NCBI RefSeq assembly: GCF_902832845.1
Contig: NZ_CADFDB010000011.1
Span: 186,001 to 250,000, forward strand
From: Burkholderia metallica
GTDB lineage: Bacteria; Pseudomonadota; Gammaproteobacteria; Burkholderiales; Burkholderiaceae
DNA length: 64,000 nucleotides
Reading direction: 5' to 3'
The position numbers were made by a program, and so were the translations under genes. Positions 53,380 to 61,854 of this stretch are shown here, one piece after another (positions within the stretch are counted from its first letter, which is position 1; every line of letters begins with the position of its first letter). The notes under the pieces were generated by a model, which saw only the letters and a list, made by a program, of their open reading frames with translations, was not told the DNA's origin and ran no database searches.

Positions 53380-54510
53380 TTGAAACGAAAAACCCTTGCC
53401 CTTTCCATCGCGGCGGCCGGCCTGTGCGCCGGTACCCAGGCGCACGCGCAATCGAGCGTGCAGCTCTATGGCCTGATGGACCTGAGCTTTCCGACCTACC
53501 GGACCCACGCCGACGCGAACGGCAAACACGTGATCGGGATGGGCAACGACGGCGAGCCGTGGTTCAGCGGCAGCCGCTGGGGCCTGAAAGGCGCCGAAGA
53601 CATCGGCGGCGGCACGAAGATCATCTTCCGCCTCGAGAGCGAATTCGTGGTCGCGAACGGCCAGATGGAAGACAGCGGCCAGATTTTCGACCGCGATGCG
53701 TGGGTCGGCGTCGAGGACGAGCGCTTCGGCAAGCTGACGGCCGGCTTCCAGAACACGATCGCGCGCGACGCGGCGACGATCTACGGCGATCCGTACGGCT
53801 CCGCGAAGCTTTCGACCGAGGAAGGCGGCTGGACCAACTCGAACAACTTCAAGCAGATGATCTTCTACGCGGCCGGCCCGACCGGCACGCGCTACAACAA
53901 CGGCATCGCGTGGAAGAAGCTGTTCGCCAACGGCATCTTCGCGAGCGCCGGCTACCAGTTCAGCAACTCGACGCAGTTCGCGACCGGCTCCGCGTACCAG
54001 GCCGCGCTCGGCTACAACGGCGGGCCGTTCAACGTGTCGGGCTTCTACAGCCACGTGAACAACGGCGGCTTCAGGAACCAGACGTTCTCGGTCGGCGGCA
54101 ACTACACGTTCAGCATCGTGCGCCTGAATGCCGGCTACTTCCGCTACAACGGCGACCAGGGCTCGCTCGGCCAGCGCCACGACGATTCGTGGACGGTGTC
54201 GATGAAGATCGCCCCGAAGGGCGCGCTCGACTACGAGCTCGGCTACCAGCAGATGCGCGTGAAGAACGCCGCGAACAACGCGGACGGCTTCACGCCGAAT
54301 GCCAACCTCGGCGCGTTCAGCCTGACCAACGGCGTCGCCAACGGCTTCAAGGAGACGATCTACGGGTCGGTGTTCTACCACCTGAGCAAGCGCACCGAGG
54401 TGTACCTGGCCGGCGACTACATGAAGCTGCACGGCGGTTACACGGTGTCGTCGACGTTCGGCGCGAAGAACCAGCTCGAACTGACGTCGGGCATCCGCAC
54501 GCGGTTCTGA
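53380..54510 (+). CDS. Outer-membrane general porin (Burkholderia-type 16-strand)
   Basis: 376 residues from a TTG start at 53380, supported by GGAGGAGAC at the correct distance and a signal peptide KRKTLALSIAAAGLCAGTQAHA right after it; no ATG fits. The mature protein starts QSSVQLYGLMDLSFPTYRTH. It continues with the porin family pattern WGLKGAEDIGGGTKIIFRLESEF, RDAWVGVEDERFGKLTAGFQNT, and ends ELTSGIRTRF with a C-terminal Phe. It allows diffusion of small solutes. Expression probably depends on the adjacent two-component system. Confidence 0.92.
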   Translation: MKRKTLALSIAAAGLCAGTQAHAQSSVQLYGLMDLSFPTYRTHADANGKHVIGMGNDGEPWFSGSRWGLKGAEDIGGGTKIIFRLESEFVVANGQMEDSGQIFDRDAWVGVEDERFGKLTAGFQNTIARDAATIYGDPYGSAKLSTEEGGWTNSNNFKQMIFYAAGPTGTRYNNGIAWKKLFANGIFASAGYQFSNSTQFATGSAYQAALGYNGGPFNVSGFYSHVNNGGFRNQTFSVGGNYTFSIVRLNAGYFRYNGDQGSLGQRHDDSWTVSMKIAPKGALDYELGYQQMRVKNAANNADGFTPNANLGAFSLTNGVANGFKETIYGSVFYHLSKRTEVYLAGDYMKLHGGYTVSSTFGAKNQLELTSGIRTRF

Positions 54511-54858
54511 CCGCGGGGCGCCATCCGGGCGGCGCCCACCGGGCTCCGTCCCCTCCATCCGGGATTCTCCATGCGGGCACGCCGGCGCACTGCGCCGACC
54601 GTGCCCTTTTTTTCGGCGGCGCCGCCGGTTGGCCGGAGCGCCCGGCAAGCCAGCGCCGGCCGGCCCCGGGCGCGACGCCGCCGGAAGCCGCTTGCGGCCC
54701 GTCCGGTGGCCGACGAGCGGCCGAAACCCGCCCGATCGCCTCACATCGGCGCTTGACCTGCGCCGATCGACTCGCTAGCGTTTCGGGTTTGCCCGGGCGG
54801 CCATTGCCGCCGGTGCCGTGAGCGCGCCCGACGTCCTGGCGCGCACGGCCGGGCTCCG
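54511..54858. other. Intergenic region between porin and mod genes
   Basis: 348 bases. It contains a 7-bp-stem hairpin (54516-54537, GGGCGCC/GGCGCCC) and the strong terminator at 54575-54613. The rest is very GC-rich with no gene. The mod promoter must lie in the right part but is not obvious. Confidence 0.6.
54575..54613 (+). terminator. Rho-independent terminator after the porin gene
   Basis: The outer stem GGGCACG/CGTGCCC and inner stem CGGCGC/GCGCCG form a long hairpin followed by seven T residues. It lies about 65 bases after the porin stop. Confidence 0.85.
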
Positions 54859-56877
54859 ATGGAAAAGACGATGCAGAAACTCGATGCGGCCAGCCCGCAG
54901 GCGATGTCGACGGATTTCACCGCCGACAACGTCGCGCGCCTGAAGGCGCTGTTCCCCGAACTCGTGACCGAAGGCCCCGCCGGCGCGTCGGTCGACGTCG
55001 ACGTGCTGAAGGCGCTGATCGGCGAACGCACGGTCGGCGACGCCGACGAGCGCTACGGTTTTCACTGGCACGGCAAGCGCAGCGCGCGCCAGGCCGCGCT
55101 CACGCCGTCGACGGGCACGCTGCGCCCCTGCCCCGACGACAGCGTCGCGTGGGACGACACGCGCCATCTCGTGATCGAGGGCGACAACCTCGACGTGATG
55201 AAGCTGCTGCACAAGAGCTACGCGGGCAAGGTGAAGCTCGTCTACATCGATCCGCCGTACAACACGGGCAGCGATTTCGTCTATCCGGACGACTTCAGCG
55301 ACAGCATCCGCCACTACCTGGCGATGACGGGCCAGACCGAAGGCGGCGTGAAGCGCAGCACCAACACCGAGGCGAACGGCCGGTTCCACACCGACTGGCT
55401 GAACATGATGTATCCGCGCCTGAAGCTCGCGCATGCGCTGCTGTCCGACGAAGGGCTGATCGCCGTGCACATCGACGAGCACGAAGTGCATGCGCTCGTG
55501 CTGATGCTGCGCGAGATCTTCGGCGAGGAGAACGAGCTCGGCGTGGCCGTGTGGGACAAGCGCAATCCGAAGGGCGACGCCCGCGGCATCGCGTACCAGC
55601 ACGAATCGCTGGTGCTGTTCGCGCGCAACGCCGAGACGCTGCTCGAACAGGCGCCGCTCAGGCGGCCGAAGCGCAACGCGCAGCGCATGCTCGACGCCGC
55701 TCATGACGCCGTCTACCGCAGCGGCAACGCGAAGGACGCGCAGAAGGCGTACCGCGCATGGTTGAAGGCGCAGACCAACCTGTCCGGCGGCGAAGTGATG
55801 TACGACCGGCTGTCGGAAGACGGCCGCGTGTACCGCCTCGTGTCGATGGCCTGGCCGAACAAAAAGAAGGCGCCGGACGAGTATTTCACGCCGCTGATCC
55901 ACCCGGTCACCGGCAAGCCGTGCGCGATGCCGGCGCGCGGCTGGCGCAACCCGCCCGCGACGATGCAGGCGCTGATCGAGCGCGGCCAGATCGAATTCGG
56001 CGCGGACGAAACCACGCAGCCGCAGCGGATCTACTACCTCGATGAGAACATGTACGAGAACGTGCCGTCGGTATTGCCGTTCGCCGGCTCCGACGACGCG
56101 CTGCTCAAGGCGCTCGGCATCCCGTTCGACCTGCCGAAGCCGGTCGATTTCGCGGCGGCCGTGATCGGCTGGTGCACGCGCGGCGACGACATCGTGCTCG
56201 ACTGCTTCGCGGGCTCCGGCTCGACCGGCCACGCGGTGATGCAGGTGAACGCGACCGACGGCGGCGCGCGCCGCTACATCCTCGTGCAGCTGCCCGAGGC
56301 GCTCGACCGCCGCGACAAGACGCAGCAGGCGGCCGCCGATTTCTGCGCAAAGCTGAAAAAACCGCTGACGCTCGCGGAAATCACGAAGGAGCGCCTGCGC
56401 CGCGCCGCGCAGCAGGTCGCGCGCGACTACCCGGAAAGCTATGGCGACCTCGGCTTTCGCGTGTACCGGCTCGACACGACCAACGTGATCGAGTGGGACC
56501 CGCGCCGCGACGACTTCGACCACGCCCTCTTCGCGTCCGTCGAGCACGTGAAGACCGGCCGCACCGAGGATGACCTGCTCGCCGAGCTGACGCTGAAGCT
56601 CGGCCTCGACCTGTGCACGCCGGTCGAACATCACACGATCGCCGGCAAGACCGTGCACCTGATCGGCCGCTCGATCGTCGCGTGCTTCGATGCGCGCATC
56701 GCGCGCGACGACGCGGGCCCGCTCGCCGACGGCATCGTCGACCTGCTCGACGCGAGCGGCGCGACGCGCGACGTCACGTGCCTGTTCCGCGACAGCGGCT
56801 TCGTCGACGACGTCGCGAAGCTCAATCTCGCCGCGCTGCTCGAACAGCACGGCGTGAAGCGCGTGCGGAGCCTGTGA
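54859..56877 (+). CDS. mod: Type III restriction-modification methyltransferase subunit (Mod), N6-adenine
   Basis: 672 residues from ATG at 54859; ATGs at 54871 and 54904 are possible. It transfers a methyl group from S-adenosylmethionine to adenine in one DNA strand. The catalytic motif IV DPPYNTGSDFVY lies near residue 130, and the SAM-binding motif I DCFAGSGSTGHAV follows it at about residue 450, the beta-class order. The target recognition domain lies between. The stop overlaps res. In B. cenocepacia a type III Mod is linked to CACAG methylation and gene regulation (recollection). No simple repeats that would give phase variation were seen. Confidence 0.92.
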   Translation: MEKTMQKLDAASPQAMSTDFTADNVARLKALFPELVTEGPAGASVDVDVLKALIGERTVGDADERYGFHWHGKRSARQAALTPSTGTLRPCPDDSVAWDDTRHLVIEGDNLDVMKLLHKSYAGKVKLVYIDPPYNTGSDFVYPDDFSDSIRHYLAMTGQTEGGVKRSTNTEANGRFHTDWLNMMYPRLKLAHALLSDEGLIAVHIDEHEVHALVLMLREIFGEENELGVAVWDKRNPKGDARGIAYQHESLVLFARNAETLLEQAPLRRPKRNAQRMLDAAHDAVYRSGNAKDAQKAYRAWLKAQTNLSGGEVMYDRLSEDGRVYRLVSMAWPNKKKAPDEYFTPLIHPVTGKPCAMPARGWRNPPATMQALIERGQIEFGADETTQPQRIYYLDENMYENVPSVLPFAGSDDALLKALGIPFDLPKPVDFAAAVIGWCTRGDDIVLDCFAGSGSTGHAVMQVNATDGGARRYILVQLPEALDRRDKTQQAAADFCAKLKKPLTLAEITKERLRRAAQQVARDYPESYGDLGFRVYRLDTTNVIEWDPRRDDFDHALFASVEHVKTGRTEDDLLAELTLKLGLDLCTPVEHHTIAGKTVHLIGRSIVACFDARIARDDAGPLADGIVDLLDASGATRDVTCLFRDSGFVDDVAKLNLAALLEQHGVKRVRSL

Positions 56878-59800
56878 TGCGGCTGCATTTCGAAGCGGAT
56901 CTCGACTACCAGCGCGAGGCAATCGACGCCGTCTGCGACCTGTTTCGCGGGCAGGAGTCGTATCGCGGCGACTTCAGCGTGCTCGCGAACGCCGCGCCCG
57001 GCACGACGGCTGCGGCGCAAGGCTCGCTCGGCTTCGCGGTGTCGGAGCAAGGCGTCGGCAACCGGCTGTCGCTGACCGACGACGCGCTCGCGCGCAATCT
57101 CGCCGACGTGCAGCTGCGCGGCGGGCTGCCGCCGTCCGGCCTGCCCGGCTCGCGCGACTTCACCGTCGAGATGGAAACCGGCACCGGCAAGACCTACGTG
57201 TACCTGCGCACGATCTTCGAGCTGAACCGCCGCTACGGCTTCACGAAGTTCGTGATCGTCGTGCCGTCGATCGCGATCAAGGAAGGCGTGCACAAGACGC
57301 TCGCGATCACCGAGGATCACTTCCGCGCGCTGTACGCGGGCGTGCCGTACGACTACTTCCTGTACGACTCCGCGAAGCTCGGCCAGGTGCGCCACTTCGC
57401 GGCGAGCGCGGCGATCCAGATCATGGTGATGACGGTTGCCGCGATCAACAAGAAGGAGATCAACAATCTCTACAAGGACAGCGAGAAGACCGGCGGCGAG
57501 AAGCCGATCGACCTGATCCGCGCGACGCGCCCGATCGTGATCGTCGACGAGCCGCAGAGCGTCGACGGCGGCCTCGAAGGCCGCGGGCGCGAAGCGCTGG
57601 CCGCGATGGCGCCGCTCTGCACGCTGCGCTATTCGGCCACGCACGTCGACCGTCACCACATGGTGTACCGGCTCGACGCGGTCGACGCGTACGAGCGCAA
57701 GCTCGTCAAGCAGATCGAGATCGCATCGGCGATCGTCGAGGATGCGCACAACAAGCCGTACGTGCGGCTCGTCGGCGTGTCGAACCGGCGCGGCGCGATC
57801 AGCGCGCGCATCGAACTCGACGTCGCGACGGCGGCAGGCGTGAAGCGCCAGATCGTGTCGGCCACCGACGGCGACGATCTCGAACGCCTGACCAGGCGCG
57901 CGCTGTACGCGGGGCTGCGGATCGGCGAAGTCCACGCGGTGAAGGGCGCCGAATACGTCGAGCTGCGCCATCCGGAAGGCGAGGCGTTCCTGTCGCTCGG
58001 CGAGGCGTTCGGCGACATCGACACGCTCGCCGTGCAGCGCGAGATGATCCGCCGCACGATCCGCGAACATCTCGACAAGGAATTGCGCCTGGCCGAGCGC
58101 GGCGTGAAGGTGCTGTCGCTGTTCTTCGTCGATTCGGTCGAACGCTATCGCCGCTACGACGAAAACGGAATGCCCGTGAAAGGCGACTACGCGCTGATCT
58201 TCGAAGAGGAATATGCGCGCGCGGCCCGCGTGCCGGCCTACCGCGCGCTGTTCGACGGCGTGGACGTGGCCCTCGAAGTCGAGCGCGCGCACAACGGCTA
58301 CTTCTCGATCGACCGCAAGGGCGGCTGGACCGACACGAGCGAAAGCAGCGCGGCAGCGCGCGAGAACGCGGAGCGCGCGTACGGCCTGATCATGCGCGAG
58401 AAGGAAGCGCTGCTGTCGTTCGACACGCCGCTGAAGTTCATCTTCTCGCACTCGGCGCTGAAGGAAGGCTGGGACAACCCGAACGTGTTCCAGATCTGCA
58501 CGCTGCGCGACATCCAGACCGAACGCGAGCGCCGCCAGACGCTCGGCCGCGGGCTGCGCCTCGCCGTCGACCAGGACGGCGAACGCGTGCGCGATCCGGG
58601 CGTGAACACGCTCACCGTGATCGCGACCGAGCGCTACGAGTCGTTCGCGGAGAACCTGCAGAAGGAAATCGAGGCCGACACGGGCATCCGCTTCGGCATC
58701 GTCGAGCAACACCAGTTCGCGGCGCTGCCCGTGCAGGAAGGCGACGGGCCCGCGCATGCGCTCGGCATCGAGCTGTCGCGCGTGCTGTGGAACCACCTGC
58801 ACGAGCAGGGCTACGTCGACGCGCAGGGCAAGGTGCTCGACCGGCTCAAGGATGCGCTGCGCCAGAGCGCGCTGGTGCTTCCGGGCGCGTTCGAGATGCT
58901 GCGCGCGCCGATCGTCGCGACGCTGCGCAAGCTGTCGGGCCGCTTCGCGGTGCGCAACGCCGACGAGCGCCGCGCGATCGCGTTGCGGCGCGATGCGTCG
59001 GGCAAGGCCGTCGTGTTCGGCGAGGATTTCCGCGCGCTGTGGGACCGCATTCGTCATCGCACCGTGTACCGCGTCGAGTTCGACAACGCGAAGCTCGTCC
59101 GCGACTGCACGGCCGCGTTGCGCGACGCGCCGGACATCGCGCGTGCGCGGCTGCAGTGGCGCAAGGCCGAGATCGACATCGGCAAGGCCGGCATCGAGGC
59201 GATCGAGGTGGGCGGCGCCGGCACGGTGCTGCTCGACGAAGGCGAGTTGCCGCTGCCCGACCTGCTCACCGAGCTGCAGGACCGCACGCAGCTCACGCGC
59301 CGTTCGCTCGCGACGATCCTGGCCGACAGCGGCCGGCTCGACGATTTCCGCGTGAATCCGCAGCAGTTCATCGCGGTCGCGGCCGACGCGATCAATCGCT
59401 GCAAGCGGCTCGCGCTCGTCGCGGGCATCGCGTACCGCAAGCTCGGCGAGCGCCACGTGCATGCGCTCGAATCGTTCGAGAGCGAGGCGCTGACCGGCTA
59501 CCTGCGCAACCTGCGGCCCGATGCGCGGAAGTCGATCCACGAAGCGGTCGTGTGCGAGACGGATGCGGAGCGCGCGTTCGCCGATGCGCTCGAGGCGCAC
59601 GACGGCGTGAAGCTGTACGCGAAGCTGCCCGCGTGGTTCCGCGTGCAGACGCCGCTCGGCAGCTATCATCCGGACTGGGCCGTGCTCGCGGAGCAGGACG
59701 GCGGCGAGCGGCTGTACTTCGTCGTCGATACGCCGAATGCGGACGGCCACGTGCCGAGCGAACACGAGCGCGCGAAGCTCGCGTGCGGCGAAGCGCATTT

Positions 59801-59903
59801 CCGCGCGCTGGTGGACGGCGACGATGCGGCGCGCTTCGTGCGCGTCAGGCAGGCCGATGCATTGTTCGAGCCGGCGGTACCGCCGGCGAGCGCCGGGCGA
59901 TAA
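56877..59903 (+). CDS. res: Type III restriction subunit (Res) with an altered nuclease motif
   Basis: 1008 residues; the ATG overlaps the mod stop by one base (TGATG). The N-terminal SF2 ATPase has Walker A METGTGKTYVY near residue 100, the DEAD-like motif VIVDEPQSVD and motif VI around RRQTLGRGLRLAVD. The C-terminal endonuclease region has GSYHPDWAVL (Pro-Asp at 932-933), but the expected E-x-K is D-T-P (951-953, codons 59727-59735). The ensuing PSEHERAKLACGEAHF is otherwise conserved. DNA translocation is probably kept while cleavage is doubtful. Full length, no frameshift. Confidence 0.9.
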   Translation: MRLHFEADLDYQREAIDAVCDLFRGQESYRGDFSVLANAAPGTTAAAQGSLGFAVSEQGVGNRLSLTDDALARNLADVQLRGGLPPSGLPGSRDFTVEMETGTGKTYVYLRTIFELNRRYGFTKFVIVVPSIAIKEGVHKTLAITEDHFRALYAGVPYDYFLYDSAKLGQVRHFAASAAIQIMVMTVAAINKKEINNLYKDSEKTGGEKPIDLIRATRPIVIVDEPQSVDGGLEGRGREALAAMAPLCTLRYSATHVDRHHMVYRLDAVDAYERKLVKQIEIASAIVEDAHNKPYVRLVGVSNRRGAISARIELDVATAAGVKRQIVSATDGDDLERLTRRALYAGLRIGEVHAVKGAEYVELRHPEGEAFLSLGEAFGDIDTLAVQREMIRRTIREHLDKELRLAERGVKVLSLFFVDSVERYRRYDENGMPVKGDYALIFEEEYARAARVPAYRALFDGVDVALEVERAHNGYFSIDRKGGWTDTSESSAAARENAERAYGLIMREKEALLSFDTPLKFIFSHSALKEGWDNPNVFQICTLRDIQTERERRQTLGRGLRLAVDQDGERVRDPGVNTLTVIATERYESFAENLQKEIEADTGIRFGIVEQHQFAALPVQEGDGPAHALGIELSRVLWNHLHEQGYVDAQGKVLDRLKDALRQSALVLPGAFEMLRAPIVATLRKLSGRFAVRNADERRAIALRRDASGKAVVFGEDFRALWDRIRHRTVYRVEFDNAKLVRDCTAALRDAPDIARARLQWRKAEIDIGKAGIEAIEVGGAGTVLLDEGELPLPDLLTELQDRTQLTRRSLATILADSGRLDDFRVNPQQFIAVAADAINRCKRLALVAGIAYRKLGERHVHALESFESEALTGYLRNLRPDARKSIHEAVVCETDAERAFADALEAHDGVKLYAKLPAWFRVQTPLGSYHPDWAVLAEQDGGERLYFVVDTPNADGHVPSEHERAKLACGEAHFRALVDGDDAARFVRVRQADALFEPAVPPASAGR

Positions 59904-59907
59904 GACG

Positions 59908-59934
59908 AAGGGCGGCATCGAGCCGCCCTTTTTT
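59908..59934 (+). terminator. Rho-independent terminator after res
   Basis: A perfect 7-bp stem GGGCGGC/GCCGCCC with a 5-base loop is followed by six T, starting seven bases after the res stop codon. Confidence 0.9.
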
Positions 59935-59957
59935 CATGGAACGCCGCGCGCGCGAGG

Positions 59958-60209
59958 CTATTGCGCCGGCTGCCCGCCCTGCACCGCGGCCTTGTGCTGC
60001 GCGGCCTGCTCCTGCGCCTGCTTCTTCGCCATGTGGTGGCCGACGATACAGCCGCCGACCGCGCCGACGACCGCGTGGTGCCCGGCGTAGTGGCCGGCTA
60101 CGCCGCCGACCACCGCGCCCTTCATGCAGCCCGCCGCGTGCGCGCTGCCGATCGTTGCGAGCGCAACGACGGCGGCGGCGCACAGCCTGATGTGTCGAAT
60201 GGGCATCAT
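59958..60209 (-). CDS. Small exported glycine-zipper protein
   Basis: 83 residues with two adjacent ATGs. A signal peptide MMPIRHIRLCAAAVVALATIGSAHAA is followed by GCMKGAVVGGVAGHYAGHHAVVGAVGGCIVGHHMAKK. This is a glycine-zipper segment (G-x3-G repeats with His) of the kind found in small envelope proteins, ending in a Gln/Ala-rich tail. It lacks a lipobox. It is probably periplasmic or outer-membrane associated. Function unknown. Confidence 0.75.
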   Translation of the reverse strand: MMPIRHIRLCAAAVVALATIGSAHAAGCMKGAVVGGVAGHYAGHHAVVGAVGGCIVGHHMAKKQAQEQAAQHKAAVQGGQPAQ

Positions 60210-60246
60210 GTCTTCATGCTCCTCTTGTCGCGATCAGCGGAACCGC

Positions 60247-60537
60247 TCAATTCCAGCGGTCGCCGTGCCAGCCGCCGCGGTCGTGGTCGCGCCACTCGTG
60301 CTCGCGCCATTCACGGCGACGCCACTCGTGTTCGCGCCACTGACGCGCGCGCCAGTCGTCGTAGCGGTAGCCGACCGGCGCATACGCGACCGGCGGCGGA
60401 GCCACGTAGACGGGCGCCGGCGCCGCGTAGGCCGGCACGCCGATGCCGACCGACAGGTCGACGTGGGCCGATGCGACGCCCGAGGCTGCCAGCGCCGCTA
60501 CACCGAGAACTGCACCGAGAATAAGTTTCTTGCTCAT
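60247..60537 (-). CDS. Small exported protein with Trp/Arg/Glu/His-rich repeats
   Basis: 96 residues from ATG at 60537 with GGGAG upstream. The signal peptide MSKKLILGAVLGVAALAASGVASA is followed by HVDLSVGIGVPAYAAPAPVYVAPPPVAYAPVGYRYDD and a repeat region in which REHEWR/RREWR units recur three times (residues about 70-88). Proteins of this type (Pro/Tyr middle, Trp-Arg-Glu-His tail) are common in Burkholderia and are usually annotated hypothetical or PXPV repeat. Envelope location is inferred. Confidence 0.75.
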   Translation of the reverse strand: MSKKLILGAVLGVAALAASGVASAHVDLSVGIGVPAYAAPAPVYVAPPPVAYAPVGYRYDDWRARQWREHEWRRREWREHEWRDHDRGGWHGDRWN

Positions 60538-60840
60538 CTCGCGACTCCCTGCACGTGTCGTGCGTCTTGTGAATACGGTTTGGAGTCTAGGCACCGGACA
60601 CTGACACAGGTGAAACGGGTCTGCGAGACAGGTAACGGACGTTTACAGGCGCCCGCAAAGCCTTGCCGGGCAAGGGAGAGCGCACACTCCAGACACCGTT
60701 GCAACGGTGCATCGGGCCGGTAAAAAAGGGTTGTCGGCGCGAATCGGGGCGATTCGATCGCGCTCGCCGGCGTGCACGAGCGTGCACCGGAGGCGGAACC
60801 GCCCGCCCGCTGCGGCGCGAGCGGTTCGCAGCGGTGCGCG
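60538..60840. other. Intergenic region between the small exported protein gene and egtD
   Basis: 303 bases without a gene. It holds the promoter of the leftward small exported protein gene and the 3' flank of egtD. No clear promoter hexamers or terminator were found. Confidence 0.5.
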
Positions 60841-61854
60841 TTACGCGCGGATATCGTCGACGCTGCGCAGCCAGTGCACGCTGAACAGGTTGTCGGCGTC
60901 GGTCCATACGGTATCGGGCTCGAATCCCGCGCGGCGCGCGATCGCATGGAAGCCGTCGATCGTGAACTTGTGCGAGTTCTCCGTGTGGATGTGCTCGCCG
61001 GCGTCGAAGCGGAACGTATGGCCGCGCACGTGCACGGTCTGCGCGACGTCGCTGACGAGATGCATTTCGATGCGCTGCCGCTCGCGGTCGTAGAACGCGC
61101 AATGCGAGAACGCGTCGACGTCGAAATCGGCGCCAAGTTCGGCATTCGCGCGCACGAGCAGGTTCAGGTTGAACTGCGCGGTCACGCCCTGCGCGTCGTT
61201 GTACGCGTCGTGCAGCGTACGCTCGTCCTTCACGAGATCGGCGCCGACCAGCAGGCCGCCGCCGCGCAGCAGCCGCGCGGCATCGCGCAGGAACGCATCG
61301 GCCTCTTCCGGCGAGAAATTGCCGATCGTCGAGCCGGGAAAGAAGCCGATCCGCCGCCGCGGCGTGTCGGTCAGCGCGGCCAGCTGCTCGGCCTTCGTGT
61401 AGTCGGCCGCGAGCGGCGCGACGTCGAGCCACGGATAGGCCGAACGCAGCCGCGCGGCCGCGCCGTGCAGGTAGTCGGCCGAGATGTCGACCGGGATGTA
61501 GCGCGCCGGCGCGTTCGCGTAGTTGCCCGCGAATGCGTCGAGCAGCACGCGGATCTTCTCGAGCGAGCCCGCGCCGAATTCGACGATGTCCGCATGCGGG
61601 CCGACGCGCTGCACGATCTCGGCCGCGCGATCGCGCAGGATGCCGAGTTCGGTGCGCGTCGGGTAATACTCCGGCAGCTCGCAGATGCGGTCGAACAGCG
61701 CGGAGCCGGCCGCATCGTAGAAGTATTTCGGCGAAATGCTGCGCGATGGGCGCGACAGTCCGTCGATCAGGTCGCGCTCGAACGCGCTCGGCCGCGAATC
61801 GCGGGCGGGTTGCTGGCCACCGCTCGTGGCCGTCTGGTCAGACGTCTCGCGCAA
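60841..61854 (-). CDS. egtD: L-histidine N-alpha-methyltransferase EgtD
   Basis: 337 residues from a TTG start at 61854, chosen because GGGAG lies six bases upstream and the frame before it is the egtB end; the two genes overlap by 17 bases. It trimethylates histidine to hercynine with S-adenosylmethionine, the first step of ergothioneine synthesis. Family motifs are KYFYDAAGSALFDRICELPEYYPTRTELGIL, IVEFGAGSLEKIRVLLDAF (SAM site) and RRRIGFFPGSTIGNFSPEEADAFL. The C-terminal MHLVSDVAQTVHVRGHTFRFDAGEHIHTENSHKF is complete. Confidence 0.94.
   Translation of the reverse strand: MRETSDQTATSGGQQPARDSRPSAFERDLIDGLSRPSRSISPKYFYDAAGSALFDRICELPEYYPTRTELGILRDRAAEIVQRVGPHADIVEFGAGSLEKIRVLLDAFAGNYANAPARYIPVDISADYLHGAAARLRSAYPWLDVAPLAADYTKAEQLAALTDTPRRRIGFFPGSTIGNFSPEEADAFLRDAARLLRGGGLLVGADLVKDERTLHDAYNDAQGVTAQFNLNLLVRANAELGADFDVDAFSHCAFYDRERQRIEMHLVSDVAQTVHVRGHTFRFDAGEHIHTENSHKFTIDGFHAIARRAGFEPDTVWTDADNLFSVHWLRSVDDIRA

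Noticed and set aside
54859-55100. Phase-variable repeat tract in mod
   Set aside because: No tandem simple-sequence repeat is visible near the start of the gene.
56631-59918. 1095-residue frame antisense to mod/res
   Set aside because: Antisense shadow of res with His/Arg-rich translation; no domain.
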